Positions 24,178-31,230 of a stretch of DNA of 64,000 nucleotides are shown here, in pieces; the first letter of the stretch is position 1; every line of letters starts with the position of its first letter. A model generated the notes under the pieces. The model was given only the letters and a program-made list of their open reading frames with translations, had not been told where the DNA came from and did not search any database. This DNA comes from Gammaproteobacteria bacterium Ga0074134 (GTDB lineage Bacteria > Pseudomonadota > Gammaproteobacteria > Ga0077554 > Ga007554). The position numbers and the translations under genes are program-made. The stretch spans positions 38,857 through 102,856 of the forward strand of contig LNEJ01000034.1 of assembly GCA_001464965.1 (NCBI GenBank). Reading direction: 5' to 3'.

Positions 24178-25101
24178 TTATCTCCCCCACAGCCACGCCG
24201 CGCCGCGCACGCCGCTGGAGTCGCCGTGCAGGGCGGGGACAAGGCGGGTATCCACGCGATCCGAGAACACATAATGGCCCCACAGGCGGGGAACATTGCC
24301 ATACAAACGCGACAGGTTCGACACTCCGCCGCCCAGCACGATCACCTCCGGATCAAGGATGTTGATCACACTCGCCAGGGCACGCGCCAGACGGTCTTCG
24401 TAGCGAACCAGTGTTGCCTCGCATTCATTATCGCCCGCCGCAGCGCGCATGGCGATTGCGTCCGGTGTGAGACTATCACCGGTGAATACAAAATGATCGC
24501 GCGCCATCCCTGGGCCGGAGAGCAGGGTTTCGATGCAGCCTGTCCTGCCGCAATAGCAGGGCGGGCCGGGCCACTCGTGTGGCTGCGGCCATGACAAGGG
24601 ATTGTGGCCCCACTCCCCGGCGATGGCGTTCGGCCCCGCCAGCAACCGGCCATGCGCGACGATGCCGCCACCCACGCCGGTGCCGAGGATGACGCCAAAC
24701 ACCACATCTGCACCCGCCGCCGCGCCGTCGATAGACTCCGACAGGGCAAAACAATCGGCATCGTTCGCGATACGCACCGGGCGGGCCAGCGCCTGCTCCA
24801 GATCCTGATGCAAGGGCTTGCCGTTCAGGCAGGTGGAGTTGGAGTTTTTCATCAGACCGCTGGCACGCGACACCGCCCCTGGCGTGCCGATGCCAACGCT
24901 GCCGTGCGCACCAAGTTCGGCCTCGATGCCAGTCACCAGCTCAACGATGGTATTCAGCGTGCCGTGATAGTCGCCGCTGGGGGTGGGCAGACGGCGGCGC
25001 GCAAGGATAGCGCCGTTATCATCTTGACCATCATGGATAAGCGCGATGGCCTCGATCTTGGTGCCTCCGAGGTCAACACCAATGCGTAAGGTCCCCGTCA
25101 T
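24178..25101 (-). CDS. ROK-family sugar kinase (fructokinase/N-acetylhexosamine kinase type)
   Basis: 307 residues: ATP-binding G-V-D-L-G-G-T-K-I-E at the start, catalytic N-D-A-D-C-F-A near residue 108, I-L-G-T-G-V-G-G-G, and the ROK zinc cluster C-Y-C-G-R-T-G-C-I-E near 181-190 with the preceding E-W-G-H histidine. These match NagK/Mak-type cytosolic kinases; the exact sugar (fructose, N-acetylglucosamine, N-acetylmannosamine) cannot be decided. Translationally coupled to btuF by a 4-nt ATGA overlap, an unexpected pairing of a sugar kinase with vitamin B12 uptake. Confidence 0.9.
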   Translation of the reverse strand: MTGTLRIGVDLGGTKIEAIALIHDGQDDNGAILARRRLPTPSGDYHGTLNTIVELVTGIEAELGAHGSVGIGTPGAVSRASGLMKNSNSTCLNGKPLHQDLEQALARPVRIANDADCFALSESIDGAAAGADVVFGVILGTGVGGGIVAHGRLLAGPNAIAGEWGHNPLSWPQPHEWPGPPCYCGRTGCIETLLSGPGMARDHFVFTGDSLTPDAIAMRAAAGDNECEATLVRYEDRLARALASVINILDPEVIVLGGGVSNLSRLYGNVPRLWGHYVFSDRVDTRLVPALHGDSSGVRGAAWLWGR

Positions 25102-26030
25102 CGGTTGTCCGGGTTGAACGCAGGTTGACTCGGAATGCTGCTGCGCACCTGATCAAGATGCTCGCATATCAGGCGCGCGCCTTCCAGGATGCGAGGCGTG
25201 GGGCGGGTGATCAGGTCAGGGCGGATTGCCAGCAGGCGGCCTCGTTTTTTGACGGCTTGCAATTGCGGCCAGCGCCGCCATTCGTCGAGCCAGGGAGCGC
25301 GTTTTTCACCGGCGCTGCTGACGATGATGGTGTGCGGATCGGCCGCAAGCACGGCCTCGATATTCACTTCCGGCGCCAGCACGGGAAGATCGGCAAAGAT
25401 GTTCGTGCCGCCGCATAGCCGTATCACATCGCCAATCATCTGCGTGCCGCTGATGGTCATCAACGGACGATTCCATATCTGGAAAAAGACGCTCACCGGG
25501 CGGCGCTCGGCATACTGATTGCGCAAACGTGCATACTCCGCACGAAATGCCGCTGCCGCCTGCCGCGCTACCGCTTCCGTTCCCGCCAGGCGGCCCAGCG
25601 ATTCGATATTCGCGGGTATATCTTCAAAGCGGCGCGGTTCGCTGGCATAGATTTTCAATCCAAGCTGGCGCAACTTTTCGATCTGTGGTTTGGTATTGCC
25701 GCTGCTCCAGGCGACAATCAGATCAGGACGCAGCGCGACGATCGCCTCCAGATCAAGATTATTGCTATCGCCGACGCGACGTATCCGGCTGGCCTCGGGC
25801 GGGTAGTCGCTATAACTGACCACGCCCACCACATAGGCCCCGGCCCCCGCCGCGAACAGGTTTTCGGTGGCATGCGGCGCAAGACTCACGATACGCCGCG
25901 CTGGACCGGCCAGCGATACTGTGCTACCGGTGTCGTCCTTCACGGTAATCGCGGCGTGCGCGGAAACGCACGAGAATATGCAAAGGAGACAAACAACACT
26001 AAAACAGAGATGGCGAAGCAGAAAAATCAT
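25098..26030 (-). CDS. btuF: Periplasmic cobalamin-binding protein (BtuF-like)
   Basis: 310 residues from the ATG at 26030; a longer frame to 26153 runs into the fold-back repeat and would place 41 extra residues before the signal peptide. Signal peptide V-V-C-L-L-C-I-F-S-C-V-S-A-H-A-A, then a class III solute-binding fold: R-I-V-S-L-A-P-H-A-T-E-N-L-F-A, L-D-L-E-A-I-V-A-L-R-P-D-L-I-V-A-W, and C-terminal R-P-T-P-R-I-L-E-G-A. Delivers cobalamin to a BtuCD transporter, which is not in the window. cobS and cobC lie 1-2 kb upstream on the same strand, supporting a cobalamin role over an iron-siderophore one. No cobalamin riboswitch is visible upstream. Confidence 0.85.
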   Translation of the reverse strand: MIFLLRHLCFSVVCLLCIFSCVSAHAAITVKDDTGSTVSLAGPARRIVSLAPHATENLFAAGAGAYVVGVVSYSDYPPEASRIRRVGDSNNLDLEAIVALRPDLIVAWSSGNTKPQIEKLRQLGLKIYASEPRRFEDIPANIESLGRLAGTEAVARQAAAAFRAEYARLRNQYAERRPVSVFFQIWNRPLMTISGTQMIGDVIRLCGGTNIFADLPVLAPEVNIEAVLAADPHTIIVSSAGEKRAPWLDEWRRWPQLQAVKKRGRLLAIRPDLITRPTPRILEGARLICEHLDQVRSSIPSQPAFNPDNR

Positions 26031-26065
26031 CAGGGTTTCAGGTTTTGAAATGATGCACATCATCC

Positions 26066-26239
26066 TAAAAACCTCAGTTGGGATCGTAGCGAGAATGACT
26101 AAGGTGCTGAAAATGGGCGAGAAAATTGTGAAATATTCCGCAGCCGTAGCCAACCGCTACGGTGAGGACAGATTTCACGATTTTCTCGCGCAGATTCGGT
26201 GCATGAGGCATTCGCAGTAGATTCCAACTGAGGTTTTTA
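26066..26239. repeat. Nested fold-back (MITE-like) element
   Basis: Three concentric inverted repeats: outer TAAAAACCTCAGTTGG (26066-26081) with CCAACTGAGGTTTTTA (26224-26239), perfect over 16 bp; a middle pair GCGAGAAAATTGTGAAAT / ATTTCACGATTTTCTCGC with one mismatch; and an inner CCGTAGC...GCTACGG stem. The whole ~174 bp would fold into one long hairpin. It lies between gpx and btuF and contains no credible gene. It may be a non-autonomous mobile repeat or a structured transcript upstream of btuF. No transposase is linked and no target-site duplication is obvious. Confidence 0.75.
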
Positions 26240-26292
26240 AGATCATACCTTGCTTGTATTTATCGGCCAGTGCGCCCAGCTATTTATTGTGT

Positions 26293-26853
26293 TCACAGTT
26301 TTTGTGCAATCGCCTTCTCCAGCGCGCCCAGCAAACGGGGATCGTCGGGTGTGATAGGACTCTCGAAATCGGCGATTACCTTGCCTTCCCGGTCAATCAG
26401 GTATTTGTGAAAATTCCATTGGGGATAGCTGCCATTGCGCTGGCGCGCAAGTTCCTGGTAGAGCGGGTCGGCGTGATGCTGCGCGACCTTGGTCTTTTTG
26501 AACATGGGGAATTTGACTTTATACGTCGCGTCGCAAAAGTCCTTGATAGCCTTGTCATCGCCAGGCTCCTGCTGGCCAAAGTCGTTGGAGGGAAAACCCA
26601 GCACATAGAATCCTTGATCCTTGTAGCGTTGGTACAATGACTCCAGGCTCTTATACTGTTTGGTGAAACCACAGAAGCTGGCGGTATTGACCATGAGCAG
26701 AACCTTGCCCTGATATTGCTGGCAAAGATTGACAGGCGCTTTTCCACCGAGCGGGATTTTGTCGAAGTTTAATGCGGGTGAACAGGTATCGGCAGCGTGA
26801 GCATTGCCAATGAAAAAACCAAACAGCGTGACAAGAAGCAGTTTCTTCAACAT
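26293..26853 (-). CDS. Exported glutathione peroxidase-like thiol peroxidase
   Basis: 186 residues with a signal peptide (K-K-L-L-L-V-T-L-F-G-F-F-I-G-N-A-H-A-A-D). The peroxidatic residue is Cys61 in N-T-A-S-F-C-G-F-T (cysteine, not selenocysteine), followed by G-F-P-S-N-D-F-G-Q-Q-E-P-G (Gln) and W-N-F-H-K-Y-L-I-D (Trp, Asn), completing the catalytic tetrad. Periplasmic detoxification of hydrogen or lipid peroxides, probably thioredoxin-type rather than glutathione-dependent. Lies between cobS (104 nt gap) and the fold-back repeat; likely its own unit. Confidence 0.92.
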   Translation of the reverse strand: MLKKLLLVTLFGFFIGNAHAADTCSPALNFDKIPLGGKAPVNLCQQYQGKVLLMVNTASFCGFTKQYKSLESLYQRYKDQGFYVLGFPSNDFGQQEPGDDKAIKDFCDATYKVKFPMFKKTKVAQHHADPLYQELARQRNGSYPQWNFHKYLIDREGKVIADFESPITPDDPRLLGALEKAIAQKL

Positions 26854-26957
26854 GGTTGTTGTTCTCCTCTTAACACAGGGGTGATTGGCTAATGTGTTAT
26901 TGTGTTATTACACCTTCGACTTCTTTCTCGTGATGCAGTTCCACGCGCGCTATGCCT

Positions 26958-27701
26958 TCACCCCCACACCAGCACCACGATCATCAGCACACCGGCCTCC
27001 GTCAACTCACATATCGCCCCGGCGATATCGCTGGTCAGCCCGCCGATGCGGTGTATCATCATGCGCCGCAGCATGTAACCGGCCACCAGCAGCAAGAACA
27101 GCAGAATCAAGCCACCCCATCCCACCAGGAATAACGTACCTGCCGCCACCGCGAGCAGCGTCCAGCCCACCGCCTGCTTCGGCACATTGGCGGCGCGTTC
27201 CGCGCCGATTTCATCCGTTTTGGCATAGGGGGTATTCAACAGCAGAGCGGCAATGGCCGAACGGCCCAGCACTGGCGCCAATAGAATAATTTCCAGCGCG
27301 GATTCGGCCACCAGCACCGACAGCGCGGCAAATTTCATGATCAGCGTCAGCATCACCACCATCATTGCCGCCGGGCCGCTGCGCGGGTCCTTGAAGATTT
27401 CCAACGTACGCTGCCGGTCGCCATGACCGCCTGCCCAGGCATCGGCACTGTTCGCCAACCCCACGATGTGCACACCGCCGGTAATCAGCGCCCACACCAG
27501 CAGCAGCAGTGCCGCCTGCACGCCCGGGTCAGTATCGGCAAGCAGCCAGTGCATCAGCACCAGCAAGACGCCAATCAACAAGCCCACCAGTGGATAGGCC
27601 AATACTGAGCGCCCCCAGTCCTGCGGCGTGGGATAGGGCTGCGCGGGCACCGGGATGCGGGTTAGCAACTGTAATGCCAGCCAAAACGAACTCAGCATCA
27701 C
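26958..27701 (-). CDS. cobS: Adenosylcobinamide-GDP ribazoletransferase
   Basis: 247 residues, a polytopic inner-membrane protein with about six hydrophobic segments. The family core is visible: L-T-R-I-P-V-P near the N-terminus, H-I-V-G-L-A-N-S-A-D-A-W-A-G-G-H-G-D-R near residue 78-96 (metal-binding D-A-x-x-G), K-D-P-R-S-G-P-A-A-M-M, and the G-R-S-A-I-A-A-L-L-L block. Joins adenosylcobinamide-GDP to alpha-ribazole in the last steps of cobalamin synthesis or salvage. Overlaps cobC by 4 nt. Here D-A-W-A-G-G-H-G-D replaces the commoner D-(G/A)-x-D-G-x-x-G form. Confidence 0.93.
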   Translation of the reverse strand: MMLSSFWLALQLLTRIPVPAQPYPTPQDWGRSVLAYPLVGLLIGVLLVLMHWLLADTDPGVQAALLLLVWALITGGVHIVGLANSADAWAGGHGDRQRTLEIFKDPRSGPAAMMVVMLTLIMKFAALSVLVAESALEIILLAPVLGRSAIAALLLNTPYAKTDEIGAERAANVPKQAVGWTLLAVAAGTLFLVGWGGLILLFLLLVAGYMLRRMMIHRIGGLTSDIAGAICELTEAGVLMIVVLVWG

Positions 27702-28294
27702 AGTGTACCCACGTGAAATAGCAAAGACGGTGTGATCTGACCTTCACTCACGTCGATGCGGATGCGGGTGATAGCGGCGTTCGGCACTTGCAGGCGGAAC
27801 ATGCGCTCCAGCGGCATGTCCAGCACCTGGCGCACGATCATGCGGATGATGCCAGCATGACCAACAATCAGCACATGCTTGCCGGCATGGCGCGCCAAAA
27901 GCTCCTCCCAGGCGGGAATCACGCGGTCACGAAATGCGGTGAGGGGTTCCGCGCCTGGAGGGCTTGTGTTAAGCGGGTCAGCCCAGAATTGCTTCAGCAA
28001 TAGAGGATTTTGCACAGTGACTTCAGCGGCGGTAAGCCCTTCCCACTCACCGAAGCCGATCTCGATCAGACGCTGGTCAAACTCCAGGGGCAACGCGTGG
28101 CGCTGCGCCAGCTCGCGGGCAAAATCGGCGCAGCGCGACAGCGTGGAGCTGACGATCACATCCCATGGACAATGGTCAGCCACTGCCGCACGCATTTGTG
28201 CCCAGCCCTTTTCGCTCAGGGGGTCATCAATCTGACCGCGGTATTTACTCCCCCCCACCGGCTCGCCATGGCGAATCAAATCTATTATCGTCAA
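27698..28294 (-). CDS. cobC: Histidine phosphatase, probable alpha-ribazole-5'-phosphate phosphatase
   Basis: 198 residues of the histidine phosphatase superfamily: L-I-R-H-G-E-P at the N-terminus (phospho-histidine), S-S-T-L-S-R-C-A-D-F-A, E-I-G-F-G-E-W-E-G-L, and G-H-A-G-I-I-R near 142-148 (second catalytic His). Assignment to cobalamin synthesis rests on the 4-nt overlap with cobS. CobC removes phosphate from alpha-ribazole-5'-phosphate or adenosylcobalamin-5'-phosphate. Follows ampE by 58 nt. Confidence 0.87.
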   Translation of the reverse strand: MTIIDLIRHGEPVGGSKYRGQIDDPLSEKGWAQMRAAVADHCPWDVIVSSTLSRCADFARELAQRHALPLEFDQRLIEIGFGEWEGLTAAEVTVQNPLLLKQFWADPLNTSPPGAEPLTAFRDRVIPAWEELLARHAGKHVLIVGHAGIIRMIVRQVLDMPLERMFRLQVPNAAITRIRIDVSEGQITPSLLFHVGTL

Positions 28295-28352
28295 CTTATT
28301 AACCTAAAAGGATCAGAAGCCAGGGGAACACCGCCCCAGCCTCCGCTAAACG

Positions 28353-29252
28353 TCAGATTACCCACCCCGCCACGGTAATGAACGTAATCACTATCAACCA
28401 CAGCGCCACCGTGCGCCACACCAGCGCTATAGCTGCTTTTACTTGTAGAGTATCGGCAAGATGCTCATCCGCGCGCGCGCGCAGATCATCGCCATCCATA
28501 CGCAGGGCGCCAAGACCGCTCGCTGCCAGCACCTCCTCGCATCCATTCACCCAGTCGGCACGCCTGCCGTGCCCATCCTCACGCCATTTATACATCGCGT
28601 CGGCAAAGCTGCCGGCCATGGCATAACTCAAAGCCGTCAACCGCGCCGGAAGCCAGCCAAGTATGCCATATAAACGCCAGGCTGCGTCAGCGAAGCCGCC
28701 CGTTTCCTGCGGTTGCTGATTCGCCATCAGGTTTTTCAGCAGGGATGACAGCCTGTAGAGGACAGCCCCCATCGGACCAAGCACGATAAACCAGAACAGC
28801 ACCCCGAAAATACGCTCGCAGGCCTGAACCAGAATGGCTTCGATGACGGCGTGAACCAGTGGTTTCGAATCGGCCGGCACACTGGCACCCATAAGTGCAA
28901 TCGCGCATCGGCGCGCCGCTTCCTTGTCGCCTGTTCTGTAGGCGTGAATAAATTCGCGGGTTTCGCTAGCCAGATCCCCTGGACCCAAACAAAGAAGCAG
29001 TACCGCAACTGAAAAGACGAACGCCAGTACGCCCAGCACCTCGCCAAGCAGGTAATGCACCGCCGCCACACCAAACGCCACAGGGAGAATCGCCAGCAGC
29101 ACACCCGCCGCACATTTCCAGCCGGCGCCCTCGCCCAGCCGTGTCTCCACCCGCCCGGCAAAACGCCTGAACCAGCCGAAACTCCGCCATGCCGCAATTC
29201 CCCCCCAAGCACGATCCAGCGCCAGACCAGCAAGAATCTCAAGCAGTATCAT
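28353..29252 (-). CDS. ampE: AmpE-like inner-membrane protein
   Basis: 299 residues from the ATG at 29252 (M-I-L-L-E-I-L-A-G-L-A-L-D-R). Four main hydrophobic segments (about 45-65, 68-90, 150-175 and 275-297) and the cytosolic/periplasmic loop W-R-L-Y-G-I-L-G-W-L-P-A-R-L-T-A-L-S-Y-A typical of the AmpE/CobD-like fold. Coding overlaps ampD by 14 nt. AmpE is a poorly understood sensor-like companion of AmpD in beta-lactamase/peptidoglycan recycling control. Because AmpE resembles CobD and the next genes are cobC-cobS, a cobalamin role is a secondary possibility, but the ampD linkage is stronger evidence. Confidence 0.82.
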   Translation of the reverse strand: MILLEILAGLALDRAWGGIAAWRSFGWFRRFAGRVETRLGEGAGWKCAAGVLLAILPVAFGVAAVHYLLGEVLGVLAFVFSVAVLLLCLGPGDLASETREFIHAYRTGDKEAARRCAIALMGASVPADSKPLVHAVIEAILVQACERIFGVLFWFIVLGPMGAVLYRLSSLLKNLMANQQPQETGGFADAAWRLYGILGWLPARLTALSYAMAGSFADAMYKWREDGHGRRADWVNGCEEVLAASGLGALRMDGDDLRARADEHLADTLQVKAAIALVWRTVALWLIVITFITVAGWVI

Positions 29253-29823
29253 GATCCAGTTCTGTCCCTGTTGCCTGTCCCAATAGCGTGCGCAGCCTAT
29301 CCCACTCAAAAGCAGGACCGGGATCTGTCTTGCGTCCCGGCGCGATATCGCAGTGACCCACGATGCGGCCAGGCGTGATGGCGGGATAGGCTGCCGTCAA
29401 CGCGCGCACAACTCCCGCAAGGGCGAGATACTGTGCATCCTCGTAGGGCTGGTCATCACACCCCTCCAGTTCGATGCCAATGGAAAAATCATTGCAGCGA
29501 TTGCGCCCATCGAAACACGACTGCCCTGCGTGCCAGGCACGCCGCTGCAATGGCACATACTGGATTATCTCACCATCACGGCGGATCAGCACGTGCGCCG
29601 ACACACGCAGCCCGGCGATATCCTTGAAATAGGGATGTGCCTGCGGATCGAGGGTGTTGGTGAATAGCGCATCAATCCACGGGCCGCCAAAGCCGCCAGG
29701 CGGCAGGCTGATGCCATGAATCACCAGCAGGTCGATCACCGTGCCTGGAGGGCGCTCGTCATGATTAGGCGACGCCACCTGGCGCGCGCCTTCCAGGCAG
29801 CCGCTCGCTATATCTACTTTCAT
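29239..29823 (-). CDS. ampD: 1,6-anhydro-N-acetylmuramyl-L-alanine amidase
   Basis: 194 residues, the cytosolic AmpD length, no signal peptide. Zinc ligands and catalytic residues: L-L-V-I-H-G-I-S-L-P-P (first His), R-A-W-H-A-G-Q-S-C-F-D-G-R-N-x-C-N-D-F-S-I-G-I-E-L-E-G, and G-H-C-D-I-A-P-G-R-K-T-D-P-G-P-A-F (His/Asp). Cleaves the peptide from anhydro-muropeptides in cell-wall recycling and so keeps AmpR-type regulators off. Starts 4 nt after queA stops and overlaps ampE. Confidence 0.95.
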   Translation of the reverse strand: MKVDIASGCLEGARQVASPNHDERPPGTVIDLLVIHGISLPPGGFGGPWIDALFTNTLDPQAHPYFKDIAGLRVSAHVLIRRDGEIIQYVPLQRRAWHAGQSCFDGRNRCNDFSIGIELEGCDDQPYEDAQYLALAGVVRALTAAYPAITPGRIVGHCDIAPGRKTDPGPAFEWDRLRTLLGQATGTELDHDTA

Positions 29824-29827
29824 GCCA

Positions 29828-30859
29828 TTAGCTTACGGCCATCGGCGTTACAAACATAGCGTCACCATAACTAAAAAAGCGGTAGCGCTGTTCTATCGCA
29901 TGGCGATAGGCCTCCATGACACGTTGGTAACCGCCAAAGGCGCATACCAGCATCAATAGTGTGGACTCCGGCAGGTGGAAATTGGTGATGAGGGCGTCCA
30001 CGCTGGCAAAACGGTAACCGGGATAAATAAATATGTCCGTATCGCCTTGAAAGGGCTGGATGCTGCCGCTGCGCGAGGCGCTTTCCAGGCTACGCACCGC
30101 CGTGGTACCCACTGCAATCACGCGCCCTCCCCGCGCACGCGTGGCACGCACCTGCTCGCACACCGTGGCACTCACCTCCACATATTCGGAGTGCATACGA
30201 TGATCCTCGACCCGCTCGCTGCGCATCGGCTGGAAAGTGCCCGCACCGACATGAAGCGTAACAAAGGCTGTTTGCACTCCCATGGCGCTGATCTGCGCCA
30301 ACAAGGTGGCCGTGAAGTGCAGTCCGGCGGTGGGTGCCGCCACAGCACCGGGGCGACTGGCATAGACAGTCTGATAACGCTCACTGTCTCCTCCCTCGGC
30401 GGGACGCGTTATGTAAGGCGGCAACGGCATGCGGCCAATCATATCAAGGATGGTAACCACTGAACGCGGATCGTTAAAACGGAGCTCGAAAAGGTCGCCC
30501 TGCCTGCCCAGCATCTCCGCCTCGACCTGCCCCTCCAGCATCAGCAAACCACCGGTACGGAGCGGCTTGCTGGCCCGCACCTGCGCCAGGATGCGATGCT
30601 CATCCAGCACCCGCTCCACCAGCACCTCCACCTTGCCGCCAGTGGGCTTGGCTCCAAACAGCCGCGCGGGAATGACCCGCGTATCGTTAAACACCAGCAA
30701 ATCGCCCGGCCTTAGCAGATCCGGCAATTCCTCGAAACGGCGGTCTTCGGGCGCCTTTCCCTCGCCTAGGTACAGCAAACGGCTAGCGCCGCGCACCTCC
30801 GGCGGATGCTGGGCGATGAGCTCTTCAGGAAGTTCATAATGGAAGTCGCGACGTTGCAT
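29828..30859 (-). CDS. queA: S-adenosylmethionine:tRNA ribosyltransferase-isomerase
   Basis: 343 residues, full family length. Blocks: [14 protein letters not shown] near the start, [38 protein letters not shown], and [13 protein letters not shown]. Builds epoxyqueuosine on tRNA by transferring ribose from SAM to preQ1. It heads the minus-strand operon queA-ampD-ampE-cobC-cobS; the usual neighbour tgt is not here. Divergent from the tRNA-Leu gene, as often seen upstream of queA. Confidence 0.96.
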   Translation of the reverse strand: MQRRDFHYELPEELIAQHPPEVRGASRLLYLGEGKAPEDRRFEELPDLLRPGDLLVFNDTRVIPARLFGAKPTGGKVEVLVERVLDEHRILAQVRASKPLRTGGLLMLEGQVEAEMLGRQGDLFELRFNDPRSVVTILDMIGRMPLPPYITRPAEGGDSERYQTVYASRPGAVAAPTAGLHFTATLLAQISAMGVQTAFVTLHVGAGTFQPMRSERVEDHRMHSEYVEVSATVCEQVRATRARGGRVIAVGTTAVRSLESASRSGSIQPFQGDTDIFIYPGYRFASVDALITNFHLPESTLLMLVCAFGGYQRVMEAYRHAIEQRYRFFSYGDAMFVTPMAVS

Positions 30860-30940
30860 GGCTGCGCGATACTACCAGCTTTGCCCTGCCCATTCGAGGG
30901 GTAGTGAAGCACCCCGGAAAAAATAATCTCAATCACCACC

Positions 30941-30968
30941 TTGCCGATCCAAAGAAATCCTTTATACT
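30941..30968 (+). promoter_or_regulatory. Promoter of tRNA-Leu
   Basis: TTGCCG (30941-30946) and TATACT (30963-30968) with a 16-bp spacer, followed by a GC-rich discriminator (AGCCGAC), the pattern of growth-rate/stringently regulated stable-RNA promoters. The mature tRNA begins 22 nt after the -10 hexamer. Confidence 0.7.
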
Positions 30969-30990
30969 AGCCGACTTCGTGCAATCCCAA

Positions 30991-31077
30991 GCCGGGATGG
31001 CGGAACTGGTAGACGCGCCAGACTCAAAATCTGGTAATCGTAAGGTTGTGAGAGTTCGATTCTCTCTCCCGGCACCA
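30991..31077 (+). tRNA. tRNA-Leu(CAA)
   Basis: 87 nt with encoded CCA. Acceptor stem GCCGGGA pairs with TCCCGGC; the D-arm contains TGGCGGAA-CTGGTAGACG; the anticodon stem CCAGA/TCTGG encloses the loop CTCAAAA, giving anticodon CAA (reads UUG). A long variable arm follows (TAATCGTAAGGTTGTG region) as in class II tRNAs, and the T-loop is GTTCGATTC. Stand-alone gene divergent from queA. Confidence 0.96.
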
Positions 31078-31103
31078 CGCACTCCTACATATATCTAAAG
31101 ACC

Positions 31104-31128
31104 AAAAAAGCCCCTTGGCACTTTTTTT
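31104..31128 (+). terminator. Probable terminator after tRNA-Leu
   Basis: A6-GCC-CCTT-GGC-AC-T7: a short GC stem (GCC/GGC) extended by A-T pairing and ending in a seven-T run, 27 nt after the tRNA. Weak stem but typical position. Confidence 0.45.
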
Positions 31129-31230
31129 GCTGGCCTACACAGAGCAATCCTTCTGCGGTGCTTTCCCCTTTGGTCACCCTGCTTACTCTTGCTAAGATGT
31201 ACTAAAAATCAAAATACATTTGGAGCACTT

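Noticed and set aside
26031..26292. Cobalamin riboswitch upstream of btuF
   Set aside because: The structured DNA here is a nested fold-back repeat; no B12-box-like conserved core could be found.
30904..31098. Short plus-strand ORF spanning the tRNA-Leu
   Set aside because: It reads straight through a structurally perfect tRNA gene and has no domain.
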